Below are positions 1 to 8,833 of a stretch of DNA of 56,272 bases, one piece after another. The notes under the pieces are model-generated. The model searched no databases, had not been told where the DNA came from, and saw nothing but the letters and a program-made list of their open reading frames with translations. Source of the stretch: an uncultured Prevotella sp. (GTDB lineage Bacteria; Bacteroidota; Bacteroidia; Bacteroidales; Bacteroidaceae); the NCBI GenBank assembly GCA_900315695.1, contig ONAE01000012.1, positions 1 to 56,272 on the forward strand, given 5' to 3'. A program made the position numbers and the translations under genes. Position 1 is the stretch's first letter. Each line of letters begins with the position of its first letter.

Positions 1-97
1 CCTCAAAAGATTTTTCCAACTTGGCGACCTTCTTTTCGATGAACGCCTCTAACTTCTCGGTAGCGTCGAAATGAATCGACTGAATCTTAATCTCCAT
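1..97 (-). CDS. hpf: Ribosome hibernation promoting factor (HPF/RaiA), N-terminal part
   Basis: Only the first 32 codons are in the window; the gene runs off the left edge. The visible N-terminus (MEIKIQSIHFDATEKL, then EAFIEKKVAKLEKSFE) matches the first beta strand and helix of HPF/RaiA proteins, which bind the 30S subunit in stationary phase and promote ribosome dimerisation or inactivation. It follows xerC and rpsU on the same strand, a gene order common in Bacteroidales. A perfect AGGAGGT lies 5 bases upstream of the ATG, which is rare in this phylum and fixes the start at 97. Identity rests on a short fragment, but the context supports it. Confidence 0.8.
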   Translation of the reverse strand, partial: MEIKIQSIHFDATEKLEAFIEKKVAKLEKSFE

Positions 98-102
98 AAA
101 TT

Positions 103-109
103 ACCTCCT
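103..109 (-). promoter_or_regulatory. Strong Shine-Dalgarno before hpf
   Basis: AGGAGGT on the minus strand, a few bases before the hpf ATG. Most genes in this window have no recognisable Shine-Dalgarno sequence, as is usual in Bacteroidetes, so this one stands out and supports the chosen start. Confidence 0.6.
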
Positions 110-133
110 ATTTTAAATAGTTATTAAAAAGAG

Positions 134-1018
134 TCAGGCTCTCGGATGAGCCTCTTTATAAATTCGCTTCAACTGCTCGAACGTCGTGTGGGCATAGATC
201 TCTGTCGTACTAACACTTTCATGACCCAGCAGATTTTTGATACTCTCCAGATCTGCGCCGTGATTCAACATCGCCGTTGCGAAAGTATGTCTTAACACAT
301 GAGGCGACTTCTTCTTCAGGGATGTAACTGCTGAGAGATACTTACGAACCAAAGCATACACTTGCGGCGCCGTCATTCGGTCTCCCTTGTCATTCAAGAA
401 GAAAGCATCACTATTCTTCTCCCCCTGCTCATCACGAACAGCCCGATAGTCACTTAGGGCCTCTGCCAACTCTTTGCCGAAAGGCACGATGCGCTGTTTA
501 TTCCGCTTACCAGTCACTTTCAACTGGCCTGTCACAAAATCCACATCAGCATCATTAAGCCCTATCAGCTCGGCGCGTCTTAGTCCCGCCTCATAGAACA
601 ATAATAATATGGTACGTGCGCGTACATCTTTATAACTATTATAATCCCATTCCAAACCGTCAAGGAGGTGATTCATCTCACCCTCACGGAGGAACTGCGG
701 CAGCGGCTTCGACTTTTTGGGCCCCATAATACAATGGGCGGGATCTTTCTCAACCAATTTCCGTTTTAGGGAAAAGCGATAAAAGGAACGCAGAGCGCTC
801 AACTTCTTATTAATAGTTGAGGCAGTGTTTCCTTTATCCATCAAACTCTCCATCCAGTCACGGATCAAGTCAGCATCTGCTTTCTCTATAGAGAGTCCGT
901 TATCCCTAAGATTCAGATACGATTCAAATTCCCGAAGGCTTTCCTCGTATGTCTGCACTGTCTGCGGTGATGTATTCCGCTCATAGCGCAGGTAGTTCAG
1001 AAACTGGTTAATCATCAT
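134..1018 (-). CDS. xerC: Tyrosine recombinase, XerC/XerD type
   Basis: This 294-residue protein has the normal XerC/D length and layout. An N-terminal SAM-like core-binding domain spans about residues 1-90 and the catalytic domain about 110-290. The active-site set is complete: R147 in YEAGLRRAEL, K171, H240 and R243 in HVLRH, H266 in LLGHES, and nucleophile Y275 in IYAHTT. Family members resolve chromosome dimers at dif. No mobile element surrounds it, and it sits between rpsU and hpf as in many Bacteroidales, so a housekeeping role is more likely than a phage integrase role. XerC versus XerD cannot be decided from sequence alone. Translation may begin at either of two adjacent ATGs (1018 or 1015). 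Confidence 0.9.
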   Translation of the reverse strand: MMINQFLNYLRYERNTSPQTVQTYEESLREFESYLNLRDNGLSIEKADADLIRDWMESLMDKGNTASTINKKLSALRSFYRFSLKRKLVEKDPAHCIMGPKKSKPLPQFLREGEMNHLLDGLEWDYNSYKDVRARTILLLFYEAGLRRAELIGLNDADVDFVTGQLKVTGKRNKQRIVPFGKELAEALSDYRAVRDEQGEKNSDAFFLNDKGDRMTAPQVYALVRKYLSAVTSLKKKSPHVLRHTFATAMLNHGADLESIKNLLGHESVSTTEIYAHTTFEQLKRIYKEAHPRA

Positions 1019-1092
1019 AAATCGCCACCTACTGGTATTCGGCTACGAATTTACGGATAATTTTCGAAACTACCAAATTTTTGGGAACTTTT

Positions 1093-1284
1093 TTATTCCT
1101 CGTTAGCACGAAGCTGCTGTACGTAAACGGCGTGCTCCATCTTCAGGCGCTTCAAAACAGACGGCTTATCGAACTGCTGACGACGACGCAACTCCTTCAC
1201 AACACCTGTTTTCTCGAACTTTCTCTTAAACTTCTTGAGAGCCTTCTCAATGTTCTCGCCTTCTTTTACTGGTACAATAATCAT
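1093..1284 (-). CDS. rpsU: 30S ribosomal protein bS21
   Basis: A 63-residue basic protein starting MIIVPVKEGENIEKALKKFK, with the RRRQQFDKPSVLKR core typical of bS21, a late-assembling small-subunit protein near the anti-Shine-Dalgarno region of 16S rRNA. It is first in a probable rpsU-xerC-hpf transcript; the gap to xerC is 74 bases. A good promoter lies 70-100 bases upstream. Bacteroidetes bS21 has been linked to the unusual handling of Shine-Dalgarno sequences in this phylum, which makes the strong SD of hpf in the same cluster notable. Confidence 0.95.
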   Translation of the reverse strand: MIIVPVKEGENIEKALKKFKRKFEKTGVVKELRRRQQFDKPSVLKRLKMEHAVYVQQLRANEE

Positions 1285-1353
1285 TTGTCTTTTGTTTTAA
1301 ATATTTTATGTTAAACTTGATGCCTTCGGGTACAGGACCACGAAAAGCGGGTG

Positions 1354-1384
1354 CAAAGTTACTACTTTTTTGCAAATCCACCAA
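1354..1384 (-). promoter_or_regulatory. Promoter of rpsU cluster
   Basis: On the minus strand, TTG (1382-1384) is followed after exactly 20 bases by TAACTTTG (1354-1361). This matches the Bacteroidetes housekeeping sigma consensus TTG-N19-21-TAnnTTTG. Confidence 0.7.
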
Positions 1385-1435
1385 GTTTTTACCATATTTT
1401 TATTAAAACATGCCTCATTTTCCCGATTTTCAACC

Positions 1436-3211
1436 TCAAAGAGGTGCACAAGCTTCTTGCAGCCACTCCATTTCATTATCGTCAAGACGCGGTGAGAGCT
1501 GTTCAAAAACACGCCGATGATACTGGTTCAGCCATTCGATTTCTTCGGGTAACATCATTTCCTTGATGATCGGCTTTTTATCGATAGGACAAAGGGTTAG
1601 CGGCTCAAACTTTAGGAACTTACCAAACTCCGTTTCATTGTAATATGTGACGAGTAAGGTGTTTTCGATTCTTACGCCAAACTTACCTGCGAGATAGATA
1701 CCTGGCTCATCTGTTACTGTCATACCAGCCACCAATGGGGCCGGTTTCCATTCCATCCGAATCTGATGAGGTCCTTCATGCACATTAAGATAAGAGCCCA
1801 CACCATGACCCGTGCCATGCAGATAGTTCATACCCACACGCCACATGTCCTTGCGAGCCAGGACATCAATCTGCGTACCACTAGTACCACTGGGAAATTT
1901 ACAGAGCTCCAGCTGGATATGCCCCTTCAACACTAAGGTATAAACCTTTCTCTGTTCCTCTGTGACAGGCCCAAGAGCTATGGTTCGTGTAAGATCTGTA
2001 GTTCCGTCAAGATACTGCGCACCACTGTCCAACAGCAAAAGGCCCTCTGGTCTCAAAGGGACATCCGTTTCCGGCGTGGATTCATAGTGAACGATGGCAC
2101 CATGCGCTTCATAGCCGGCAATCGTATCAAAGGAGAGTCCCCTGAACAATGTCTGTTCGGCTCGGAGTGAAGCGAGTTCATCTGACACAGAGATTTCTGT
2201 GAGTGTCTCACCCTCAGAAAGTTGCTTATCCAACCAATAAAGGAATTTAACCATTGCTATGCCATCTTTCAACATCGCCTGCTTAAAACCCGCTATCTCG
2301 GTATCATTCTTGATGGTCTTCATCCGCTTGACGGGCGATTCTGCCTCAATGACCTCACGTGTCACAGTATTAAAGAGCGTATAGTTCACCTCGTCAGGGT
2401 CAAGCAGAATATTATATTCGAAATAATCCTTCAGCCCTTTCTGTACATTCTCATAGGCATCCACCCCAATGCCCTCCCCCCTCAGGTAGGCTACCACCTC
2501 AGGTGTCAGTTTCTCTTTATTTATATATAAGGTGACAGCGGTTGAGGAAATAAGCAAGTAACTCACAAATAGCGGACTACAATGCACATCCGTCCCTCTG
2601 AGATTCAGGGTCCATGCAATGTCATCAAGGGATGCCATCAGCATACCGTCTGCATGAAGTTTCCGCAGGGCCTGGCGGATACGGGCAATTTTCACGCTCG
2701 CAGCCTCACCAGCATAAGTCAGCGGGTATTCTTCAACAGGATTCACGGGAATCAGTGGGCGGTCCTGCCATATCTGCGCCAGCGGGTCGAGGTTGGTACG
2801 AAGTGTAATACCACCCTGTTTCCGAAGATCAGCAATCAGTTCCCTGACGCTATTGGTGGAATTCACCATACCGTCGATGCCGACCTCCACTCCAGCACCA
2901 CACTCCTTGCCAATCCACTCTGCAATGGTAGGCGTACCCTCCACTTTCTGTTTCATCAGCTGGAATTCCGTATCCTTCAACTGATCTGCTGCAGCCAAGA
3001 AATAACGGGAGTCAGTCCAAAGGGCAGCAGACGTCAAAGTCACCACTGCCGTGCCTGCAGAGCCGTTAAAACCAGAAATAAACTCGCGCCCTTTCCAATG
3101 ATCAGGCACATATTCACCCTGATGAGGATCAGTACTTGGAAAGATGAAGGCCGCAAGATGTTCACGACGCATCACCTCCCTTAAATCTTCCAGTCGCTGA
3201 TTAATATTCAT
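1436..3211 (-). CDS. pepP: Xaa-Pro aminopeptidase (M24B, aminopeptidase P)
   Basis: The 591-residue protein has two creatinase-like N-terminal domains (about 1-300) and a pita-bread M24 domain (about 305-545), the three-domain layout of eukaryote-like aminopeptidase P. All five dinuclear-metal ligands are visible: D395, D406, H469, E502 and E516, within LLLLDSG, GTTDLTRT, HGTGHGVG, DEPGIY and GVRIEN. It removes N-terminal residues that precede proline. No signal peptide is seen, so it is probably cytoplasmic. It stands alone, with its own strong promoter and its 3' end facing the rpsU promoter region. Confidence 0.92.
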   Translation of the reverse strand: MNINQRLEDLREVMRREHLAAFIFPSTDPHQGEYVPDHWKGREFISGFNGSAGTAVVTLTSAALWTDSRYFLAAADQLKDTEFQLMKQKVEGTPTIAEWIGKECGAGVEVGIDGMVNSTNSVRELIADLRKQGGITLRTNLDPLAQIWQDRPLIPVNPVEEYPLTYAGEAASVKIARIRQALRKLHADGMLMASLDDIAWTLNLRGTDVHCSPLFVSYLLISSTAVTLYINKEKLTPEVVAYLRGEGIGVDAYENVQKGLKDYFEYNILLDPDEVNYTLFNTVTREVIEAESPVKRMKTIKNDTEIAGFKQAMLKDGIAMVKFLYWLDKQLSEGETLTEISVSDELASLRAEQTLFRGLSFDTIAGYEAHGAIVHYESTPETDVPLRPEGLLLLDSGAQYLDGTTDLTRTIALGPVTEEQRKVYTLVLKGHIQLELCKFPSGTSGTQIDVLARKDMWRVGMNYLHGTGHGVGSYLNVHEGPHQIRMEWKPAPLVAGMTVTDEPGIYLAGKFGVRIENTLLVTYYNETEFGKFLKFEPLTLCPIDKKPIIKEMMLPEEIEWLNQYHRRVFEQLSPRLDDNEMEWLQEACAPL

Positions 3212-3241
3212 TATATATCCAATTTTGTAATTTCGACTTTA

Positions 3242-3272
3242 CAAAGATACGACATTTTTGTCAGACTTTCAA
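3242..3272 (-). promoter_or_regulatory. Promoter of pepP
   Basis: TTG (3270-3272, minus strand) with a 20-base spacer before TATCTTTG (3242-3249); about 30 bases upstream of the pepP start. Confidence 0.7.
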
Positions 3273-3368
3273 CGGATTAACTAAGATTAATATTAAAAAG
3301 GGGTGAAATATGCCACTTTTTTCTTAACTTTGCAGCACTTTTGATATAACAATTAAAAAAATACAATT

Positions 3369-4355
3369 ATGGCTTTTTTAACAGACGAGAAATTGGTGAT
3401 CGTTGGTGCCGGCGGTATGATCGGTTCTAACATGGTACAGAGTGTGCTGATGTTGGGTCTTACTCCTAACATCTGCTTGTATGATATCTATGAGCCCGGT
3501 GTTCATGGTGTTTACGACGAGATGTGTCATTGCGCTTTCCCAGGTGCAAACATTTCTTATACCGTTGATGCCAAGGAGGCTTTCACTGGTGCTAAGTACA
3601 TTATCTCTTCAGGTGGCGCTCCCCGTAAGGAAGGTATGACCCGTGAGGACCTGCTGAAGGGCAACTGTCAGATTGCAGCTGACTTTGGTGAGAACATCAA
3701 GAAGTACTGCCCTGATGTAAAGCACGTAGTGGTTATCTTCAACCCTGCTGATGTAACAGCTCTGACCGCTCTGATTCACTCAGGTCTGAAGCCCAACCAG
3801 CTGACCTCTCTGGCAGCTCTCGACTCTACCCGTCTGCAGCAGCAGCTGGCTCAGGAGTTCGGCGTACGTCAGGACAAAGTTACTAATGCTTATACATATG
3901 GTGGTCACGGCGAGCAGATGGCTGTATTCGCCAGCAAGGCTCTCATCGACGGCAAGCCCCTTTCTGAGCTTCCTCTCTCTGACGAGCGTTGGGCTGAGAT
4001 TAAGCACATGACTACACAAGGTGGTAGCAACATCATCAAACTCCGTGGCCGTTCTTCATTCCAGAGCCCTGCATATCAGGCTGTTAAGATGATCGAGGGA
4101 GCTATGGGTGGTGAGCCTTTCAAGTGGCCTGCTGGTTGCTATGTAAACGCTTACGGCTTCAAGAACGTGATGATGGCTATGCCTACCGTTATCGACAAGG
4201 ATGGTGTTCACTTCACTCAGCCTGAGGGAACTGCCGAGGAGATGGCTGCCCTGCAGGCTTCATATGAGCACCTGCAGAAGATGCGCGACGAGATCATCTC
4301 GCTGGGTATCATCCCCGCCGTTGAGGAATGGGGTAAGGACAATGCAAACCTGTAA
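3369..4355 (+). CDS. mdh: Malate dehydrogenase (NAD-dependent)
   Basis: A 328-residue member of the LDH/MDH superfamily. The Rossmann loop GAGGMIG lies at residues 13-19. The substrate loop carries R86 and R92; D152 and R155 follow; the catalytic histidine is H180 in YGGHGEQM. It interconverts malate and oxaloacetate, which in Bacteroidales serves the reductive branch to fumarate and succinate. A -7 box TAACTTTG lies at 3325-3332 but the -33 element is poor. Codon choice is strongly biased toward frequent codons, as in highly expressed genes. The next gene starts 6 bases after its stop and is probably co-transcribed. Confidence 0.93.
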   Translation: MAFLTDEKLVIVGAGGMIGSNMVQSVLMLGLTPNICLYDIYEPGVHGVYDEMCHCAFPGANISYTVDAKEAFTGAKYIISSGGAPRKEGMTREDLLKGNCQIAADFGENIKKYCPDVKHVVVIFNPADVTALTALIHSGLKPNQLTSLAALDSTRLQQQLAQEFGVRQDKVTNAYTYGGHGEQMAVFASKALIDGKPLSELPLSDERWAEIKHMTTQGGSNIIKLRGRSSFQSPAYQAVKMIEGAMGGEPFKWPAGCYVNAYGFKNVMMAMPTVIDKDGVHFTQPEGTAEEMAALQASYEHLQKMRDEIISLGIIPAVEEWGKDNANL

Positions 4356-4361
4356 TTAGGT

Positions 4362-4868
4362 ATGGCTTTGATCAAATCATATCGCGGTCTCGCTCCCAAA
4401 TGGGGGCGAGATTGCTATTTTAGCGAGAACGCCACGATAGTAGGCGACGTGACAATGGGCGACGAGTGTAGCGTATGGTTCAACGCTGTGGTTCGTGGCG
4501 ACGTAGCTCCAATCACCATCGGCAACTGCACGAATATCCAAGATGGCAGTTGTGTGCATGTGACTCATGAGACAGGTCCCACCCATATCGGCAACTACGT
4601 GACCATCGGGCACAATGTGACTGTTCATGCCTGCACCATCCACGATAATGCGCTGATAGGCATGGGCTCTACCCTACTCGATGGTTGCGAGATTGGCGAA
4701 GGTTCTATCGTAGCCGCTGGTGCCCTCGTACTTCAGAACACGAAGATTCCTGCTGGTGAAATATGGGGGGGCGTACCGGCCAAGTACATCAAGTCTGTCC
4801 GTCCAGGACAGACTGACAATGCCAAGCATTATGTCGCCTATTCCAAATTCTATCTTAACGAAGAGTAG
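4362..4868 (+). CDS. Gamma-carbonic-anhydrase-like hexapeptide-repeat protein
   Basis: 168 residues of left-handed beta-helix hexapeptide repeats (about 15-135) with the three histidines of gamma-class carbonic anhydrases: H66 in SCVHVTH, H84 in TIGHNV and H89 in TVHAC. It resembles the YrdA/PaaY/CaiE group. A trimeric zinc- or iron-dependent carbonic anhydrase is the likely role, though many relatives lack measured activity. It follows mdh by 6 bases, which fits CO2/bicarbonate supply to C4 metabolism. Its last 14 bases overlap the end of the convergent phosphoesterase gene. Confidence 0.8.
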   Translation: MALIKSYRGLAPKWGRDCYFSENATIVGDVTMGDECSVWFNAVVRGDVAPITIGNCTNIQDGSCVHVTHETGPTHIGNYVTIGHNVTVHACTIHDNALIGMGSTLLDGCEIGEGSIVAAGALVLQNTKIPAGEIWGGVPAKYIKSVRPGQTDNAKHYVAYSKFYLNEE

Positions 4869-5940
4869 CTACCACATATTCACTTTGCGTGCCGATGCGG
4901 AACTTGCCGCCCCAGATGCCGATGCCAGAGGAGATGTAATACTGTGTATTACCACGACGATGGCTGCCCCAAGAGCATTCATAAATATGATCGGTAATCC
5001 ACGAGATTGGCCATACCTGTCCACGATGGGTATGGCCACTTAGTTGAAAGTCAACACCAGCAGCCTCAGTACGATCCAGATTGTATGGCTGGTGATCCAA
5101 CACAATAGAATACAATTCCTTTTTATCTATCAAATCCTTGACAGGCTTGCGGCGCATGTTGGTACGATCATCGCGACCTATGATAACGATACTGCTGTCA
5201 ATAACAGCACAATCATCTATCAGAAGATGGATGCCGGCATCCCTATAAAACTGCTTGGCTTCAGGTTGACCAGCATAGAACTCATGATTACCCAAACAGG
5301 CATAGACAGGGGCCTGAAGCCGATGAAATTCTTCTACCATTCGTTCTTCCAACAAGGGGCGCATACTACCATCGATGATGTCACCAGCAATCAGGATGAA
5401 GTCAGGATGCTCGGCATTGATCATATCCACCCAACGAGCCAGTTCCTTTCGTGGGTTATGATAGCCCAAATGCAAATCTGAGGCCATCACCACCTTATAT
5501 GCCTTTGGTAAAGGTTTTGAAGATTTCAAAACCAAAGATACGCGTACCTTATTATAATAATGGAAATTACCGTAAAGGAAGATGCCAAAAAGCAACACGA
5601 AGATACCGGCAGAAGCATACCAGTTATGATAGAGCAACGATTGGGGAACCAGATGAACAAGTCTCCCCAAGTCAAGTACCAAGAACAGGATCACCAGATA
5701 GAGCAATACAATAATCGACGAAGTACCAATCTCGTATGAGAGCTGAGCCAAAGGTAAGGGCAGACTATCAAACTTACGGGCAACAGAGAGAAACAACATG
5801 AGGAAACAAGATACGCCCACAACTATCACCAGCGTTTTCCAGATAGCAGCCAGTGGCAGAATCGTCCACATATGCCAGGCGACATACACAAGTGCAAATA
5901 AGGGCAATACCCAGAATACAAGCATCCACATACTCTTCAT
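4855..5940 (-). CDS. Membrane-anchored calcineurin-like metallophosphoesterase
   Basis: 361 residues. About four hydrophobic segments span residues 5-130, followed by a metallophosphoesterase domain with the expected ligands: DLHLGYHN, GDIIDG, GNHEFY, and SGHTHRGQ near the end. This is the YkuE/YaeI-like architecture, whose members act on lipid-linked or nucleotide phosphodiesters such as lipid A precursors. The substrate here cannot be read from sequence. The gene lies 24 bases after the Kdo transferase gene on the same strand, so an envelope-lipid role is plausible. Its 3' end overlaps the convergent hexapeptide gene by 14 bases. Confidence 0.85.
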   Translation of the reverse strand: MKSMWMLVFWVLPLFALVYVAWHMWTILPLAAIWKTLVIVVGVSCFLMLFLSVARKFDSLPLPLAQLSYEIGTSSIIVLLYLVILFLVLDLGRLVHLVPQSLLYHNWYASAGIFVLLFGIFLYGNFHYYNKVRVSLVLKSSKPLPKAYKVVMASDLHLGYHNPRKELARWVDMINAEHPDFILIAGDIIDGSMRPLLEERMVEEFHRLQAPVYACLGNHEFYAGQPEAKQFYRDAGIHLLIDDCAVIDSSIVIIGRDDRTNMRRKPVKDLIDKKELYSIVLDHQPYNLDRTEAAGVDFQLSGHTHRGQVWPISWITDHIYECSWGSHRRGNTQYYISSGIGIWGGKFRIGTQSEYVVATLR

Positions 5941-5964
5941 TTAGTTAAGTTCAAAAGACTAGTT

Positions 5965-7209
5965 CTACAGTTTTACACTCGACAGTACCTTCTCTGTAGC
6001 ACCTGCCAAGCCCTGCACAAACTTACCAGCCTGTACACCTGCTATACGCAATTGCTCCGCATCAGTCAGAAAGACATCCATCTGTCGGGTAAAAGCCTCA
6101 GCAGTTTCAAAGTCGAAGCCACCACCAGCAGCCTTCAGGCCCTGAGCCTCTTGGAATCGCTGGTTATTAGGACCGAAGAATACTGGCACATCCCAGACAG
6201 CTGCTTCCAGCACATTGTGGATACCTACGCCGAAGCCACCACCCACATAGGCAATCTCTCCATAATGATAGATACTCGACAACAGACCGAAACAGTCGAT
6301 GATCAGCACGTCAGCAGCCTGTAACTCGGCTTTCTTTGAAGGAAGGTCTGCTTTCGTCAAAGAAGAGTAGCGCATCACCTTTCGTCCCTCCAGCAGTTTC
6401 TCTATCTGCCGCAGATGATCCTCGCCAATCACATGAGGGGCGATTATCATCTTCCACTCAGGGTGCTTATTAAAATATGGTATGAAGATCGCCTCGTCGG
6501 GAGGCCATGATGAACCAGCCACAAACACCTGAGTATCCTGCTTGAAGGTCTCAACGATAGGCAGATACTTCGCTACCTCCTTAATCTGAAGCACGCGATC
6601 AAAACGCGTATCGCCCACCACTGTGACATTCGTAATATGAATCTTCTCCAACAGATCCTTGCTGATCTCATTCTGCACGAAAAAATGCGTGAAGCATTTC
6701 AGTACGCGCCCATACTGACGACCATACCATTTGAAAAACACCTGTTCCGGACGGAAGATACTCGACACACTATAGACCGGAATATTTCTGTGCTTCAGAA
6801 TGTGCAGATAGTTATACCAGAACTCATACTTGATGAAGAAGGCCATCACAGGACGGACTGTACGCAGGAAACGACGTGCATTGGTGATAGTATCCAGCGG
6901 CAGGTAGCAGATGATGTCTGCTCCATCATAGTTCTTACGCACCTCATAGCCTGATGGCGAGAAAAATGTCAGAAGGATCTTATACTCAGGGTGATCCTTG
7001 CGCAGACGTTCCATCAACGGACGGCCCTGCTCAAACTCTCCAAGCGAGGCTGCATGAAACCAGACATACTTCGCATTGGGATCCACCTTCTCCCTCAGGA
7101 TACGGAAAGCCTCACGCTCACCACGCCACATCTTCCGCACCTTCTCGTTAAAGCGGCTATAGACAGCCACTCCTAAAAGATAGAGGTATATAATCAGGTT
7201 GTAAATCAT
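5965..7209 (-). CDS. waaA: 3-deoxy-D-manno-octulosonic acid (Kdo) transferase
   Basis: A 414-residue GT30 enzyme that transfers Kdo from CMP-Kdo to the lipid A precursor at the inner membrane. An N-terminal membrane anchor (about 2-20) precedes the catalytic glutamate motif SLGEFEQG (E58). The C-terminal nucleotide-binding half has VGGGFGVGIHNVLEAA. Length is normal for the family. Its start shares one base with the gltX stop (TGATG), so the two are translationally coupled. The phosphoesterase gene follows closely. Confidence 0.92.
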   Translation of the reverse strand: MIYNLIIYLYLLGVAVYSRFNEKVRKMWRGEREAFRILREKVDPNAKYVWFHAASLGEFEQGRPLMERLRKDHPEYKILLTFFSPSGYEVRKNYDGADIICYLPLDTITNARRFLRTVRPVMAFFIKYEFWYNYLHILKHRNIPVYSVSSIFRPEQVFFKWYGRQYGRVLKCFTHFFVQNEISKDLLEKIHITNVTVVGDTRFDRVLQIKEVAKYLPIVETFKQDTQVFVAGSSWPPDEAIFIPYFNKHPEWKMIIAPHVIGEDHLRQIEKLLEGRKVMRYSSLTKADLPSKKAELQAADVLIIDCFGLLSSIYHYGEIAYVGGGFGVGIHNVLEAAVWDVPVFFGPNNQRFQEAQGLKAAGGGFDFETAEAFTRQMDVFLTDAEQLRIAGVQAGKFVQGLAGATEKVLSSVKL

Positions 7210-8735
7210 CAGCCCAGTACTTCTATTGCACGTCTCATTCTGGCTATCGTCTCCTCCTTGCCAAGGAAGGCAGAGATATCAAACATACCAGGTCCTTTTC
7301 CTTCACCAACGAGGGTCAGTCGCCAGGCATTCATCACATTGCCCAACTTATATTCTTTCTGCTCCACCCAGGCATGCACAATCTGCTCCTGGTTTTCCAG
7401 CGAGAAGTCATCAATGCCCTCAAGTACACCTATCAGTTCTGTCATTACCTGGGCACTATCTTCCTTCCAGCGTTTTTTGACAGTCTTCTCATCATAAGCC
7501 TGCGGAGCCTCAAAGAAGAAAGAACAAAGAGGCCAGAGTTCCTTGACAAACGACACGCGATCCTTCATCATCGCTGTGACAGCCGTTACACGATCCAGCG
7601 TCTCATCAGGACAGTGCTCCTTCACGATGGGGAAGAACAGCTGGGCAATCTCCTCTGCAGACTTCTTCAAAATATACTCATGATTAAACCAGATACCCTT
7701 ATCGTAGGCAAACTTGGCACCAGCCTTTGAACACTTGGTGATATCAAACAGCGGCACCAGCTCGTCGAGTGTAAACAACTCCTGCTCAGTACCTGGATTC
7801 CATCCCAGCAGCGCCAGGAAATTGATCACGGCTTCAGGGAAGTAGCCGTCCTCACGATAGCCACGCGACACCTCGCCACTCTTCGGATCGTGCCACTCCA
7901 GTGGGAATACAGGGAATCCCAAGCGATCACCATCGCGCTTAGAGAGCTTGCCCTTACCATCAGGTTTCAACAGCAGAGGTAGATGCGCAAACTGAGGCAT
8001 CGTGTCCTCCCAGCCAAAAGCCTTGTAAAGCAATACATGAAGCGGTGCACTAGGCAACCACTCCTCACCACGGATCACATGAGAGATCTCCATCAGATGG
8101 TCATCCACGATATTTGCCAAATGATAAGTTGGCAGTTGGTCTGCACTCTTATAGAGTACTTTATCATCAAGAATATCGCTTTTTACACGAACCTCACCAC
8201 GAATCAGGTCGTTCACCAGCACCTCCTGTCCGGCCTCAATCTTGAAACGCACCACATACTGCTTGCCGTCGACTATCATCTGCTCCACCTCCTCTTTCGG
8301 AAGGGTCAGTGAGTTGCGCATCTGACTACGGGTATGGCAGTCGTACTGGAAGTTTTGGATCTCCTGACGCTTAGCTTCCAACTCCTCTGGTGTGTCAAAG
8401 GCGATATAAGCCTTATCCGCATCGAGCAGCTGTTGCACATATTTCTTATAGATATCACGACGTTCACTCTGACGATACGGACCTTTGTCACCGCCAAACG
8501 AGACGCCCTCATCAAACTTGATACCCAACCACTTGAATGACTCAATGATATACTCCTCAGCACCTGGTACGAAACGATTCGAGTCGGTATCCTCAATACG
8601 GAACACCAGATCGCCACCATGCTGCTTGGCAAACAGATAATTATACAAGGCGGTACGCACACCACCAATATGTAATGCCCCTGTAGGACTTGGTGCAAAA
8701 CGCACTCTTACTCTTCTTTCTGACATCTTTTTCAT
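7209..8735 (-). CDS. gltX: Glutamyl-tRNA synthetase
   Basis: A 508-residue class I synthetase that charges tRNA-Glu. The HIGH motif appears as HIGG (22-25) in [12 protein letters not shown], and the KMSKS loop as KLSKR (263-267). The C-terminal anticodon-binding helices extend to the end. It starts the gltX-waaA-phosphoesterase run. Translation could begin at 8735 or at the third downstream codon (MSERR). A -7 box TATCTTTG (8747-8754, minus strand) sits just upstream, next to the heptamer array shared with the divergent gene. Confidence 0.95.
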   Translation of the reverse strand: MKKMSERRVRVRFAPSPTGALHIGGVRTALYNYLFAKQHGGDLVFRIEDTDSNRFVPGAEEYIIESFKWLGIKFDEGVSFGGDKGPYRQSERRDIYKKYVQQLLDADKAYIAFDTPEELEAKRQEIQNFQYDCHTRSQMRNSLTLPKEEVEQMIVDGKQYVVRFKIEAGQEVLVNDLIRGEVRVKSDILDDKVLYKSADQLPTYHLANIVDDHLMEISHVIRGEEWLPSAPLHVLLYKAFGWEDTMPQFAHLPLLLKPDGKGKLSKRDGDRLGFPVFPLEWHDPKSGEVSRGYREDGYFPEAVINFLALLGWNPGTEQELFTLDELVPLFDITKCSKAGAKFAYDKGIWFNHEYILKKSAEEIAQLFFPIVKEHCPDETLDRVTAVTAMMKDRVSFVKELWPLCSFFFEAPQAYDEKTVKKRWKEDSAQVMTELIGVLEGIDDFSLENQEQIVHAWVEQKEYKLGNVMNAWRLTLVGEGKGPGMFDISAFLGKEETIARMRRAIEVLG

Positions 8736-8760
8736 TAATTTGCCTGCAAAGATACAAAAA

Positions 8761-8792
8761 AGTTGAGAGTTGAGAGTTGAAAGTTGAAAGTT
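8761..8792. repeat. Heptamer tandem repeat, AGTTGAG/AGTTGAA x4.5
   Basis: Two copies of AGTTGAG followed by two of AGTTGAA and a partial AGTT, in perfect 7-base register. The array lies between divergent gltX and the 7TM-HD gene. One of its TTG triplets (8777-8779) is at the right distance to act as the -33 element of the rightward promoter. Confidence 0.8.
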
Positions 8793-8805
8793 TTTTGTAT
8801 TTTTG
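8777..8805 (+). promoter_or_regulatory. Promoter of the 7TM-HD gene
   Basis: TTG (8777-8779) provided by the heptamer repeat, an 18-base spacer, then TATTTTTG (8798-8805). The predicted transcript starts shortly before the ATG at 8834, which argues against an upstream TTG start codon at 8777. Confidence 0.6.
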
Positions 8806-8833
8806 CAACCATAAATGTATAAATTACATAAAA

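Noticed and set aside
134-1018. xerC as integrase of a mobile element
   Set aside because: Neighbours are rpsU and hpf, with no phage or transfer genes, attachment repeats or tRNA target in view.
8777-8833. Upstream TTG start extending the 7TM-HD protein by 19 residues
   Set aside because: The region contains the promoter -33 and -7 elements and a heptamer array; the ATG at 8834 follows the predicted transcript start.
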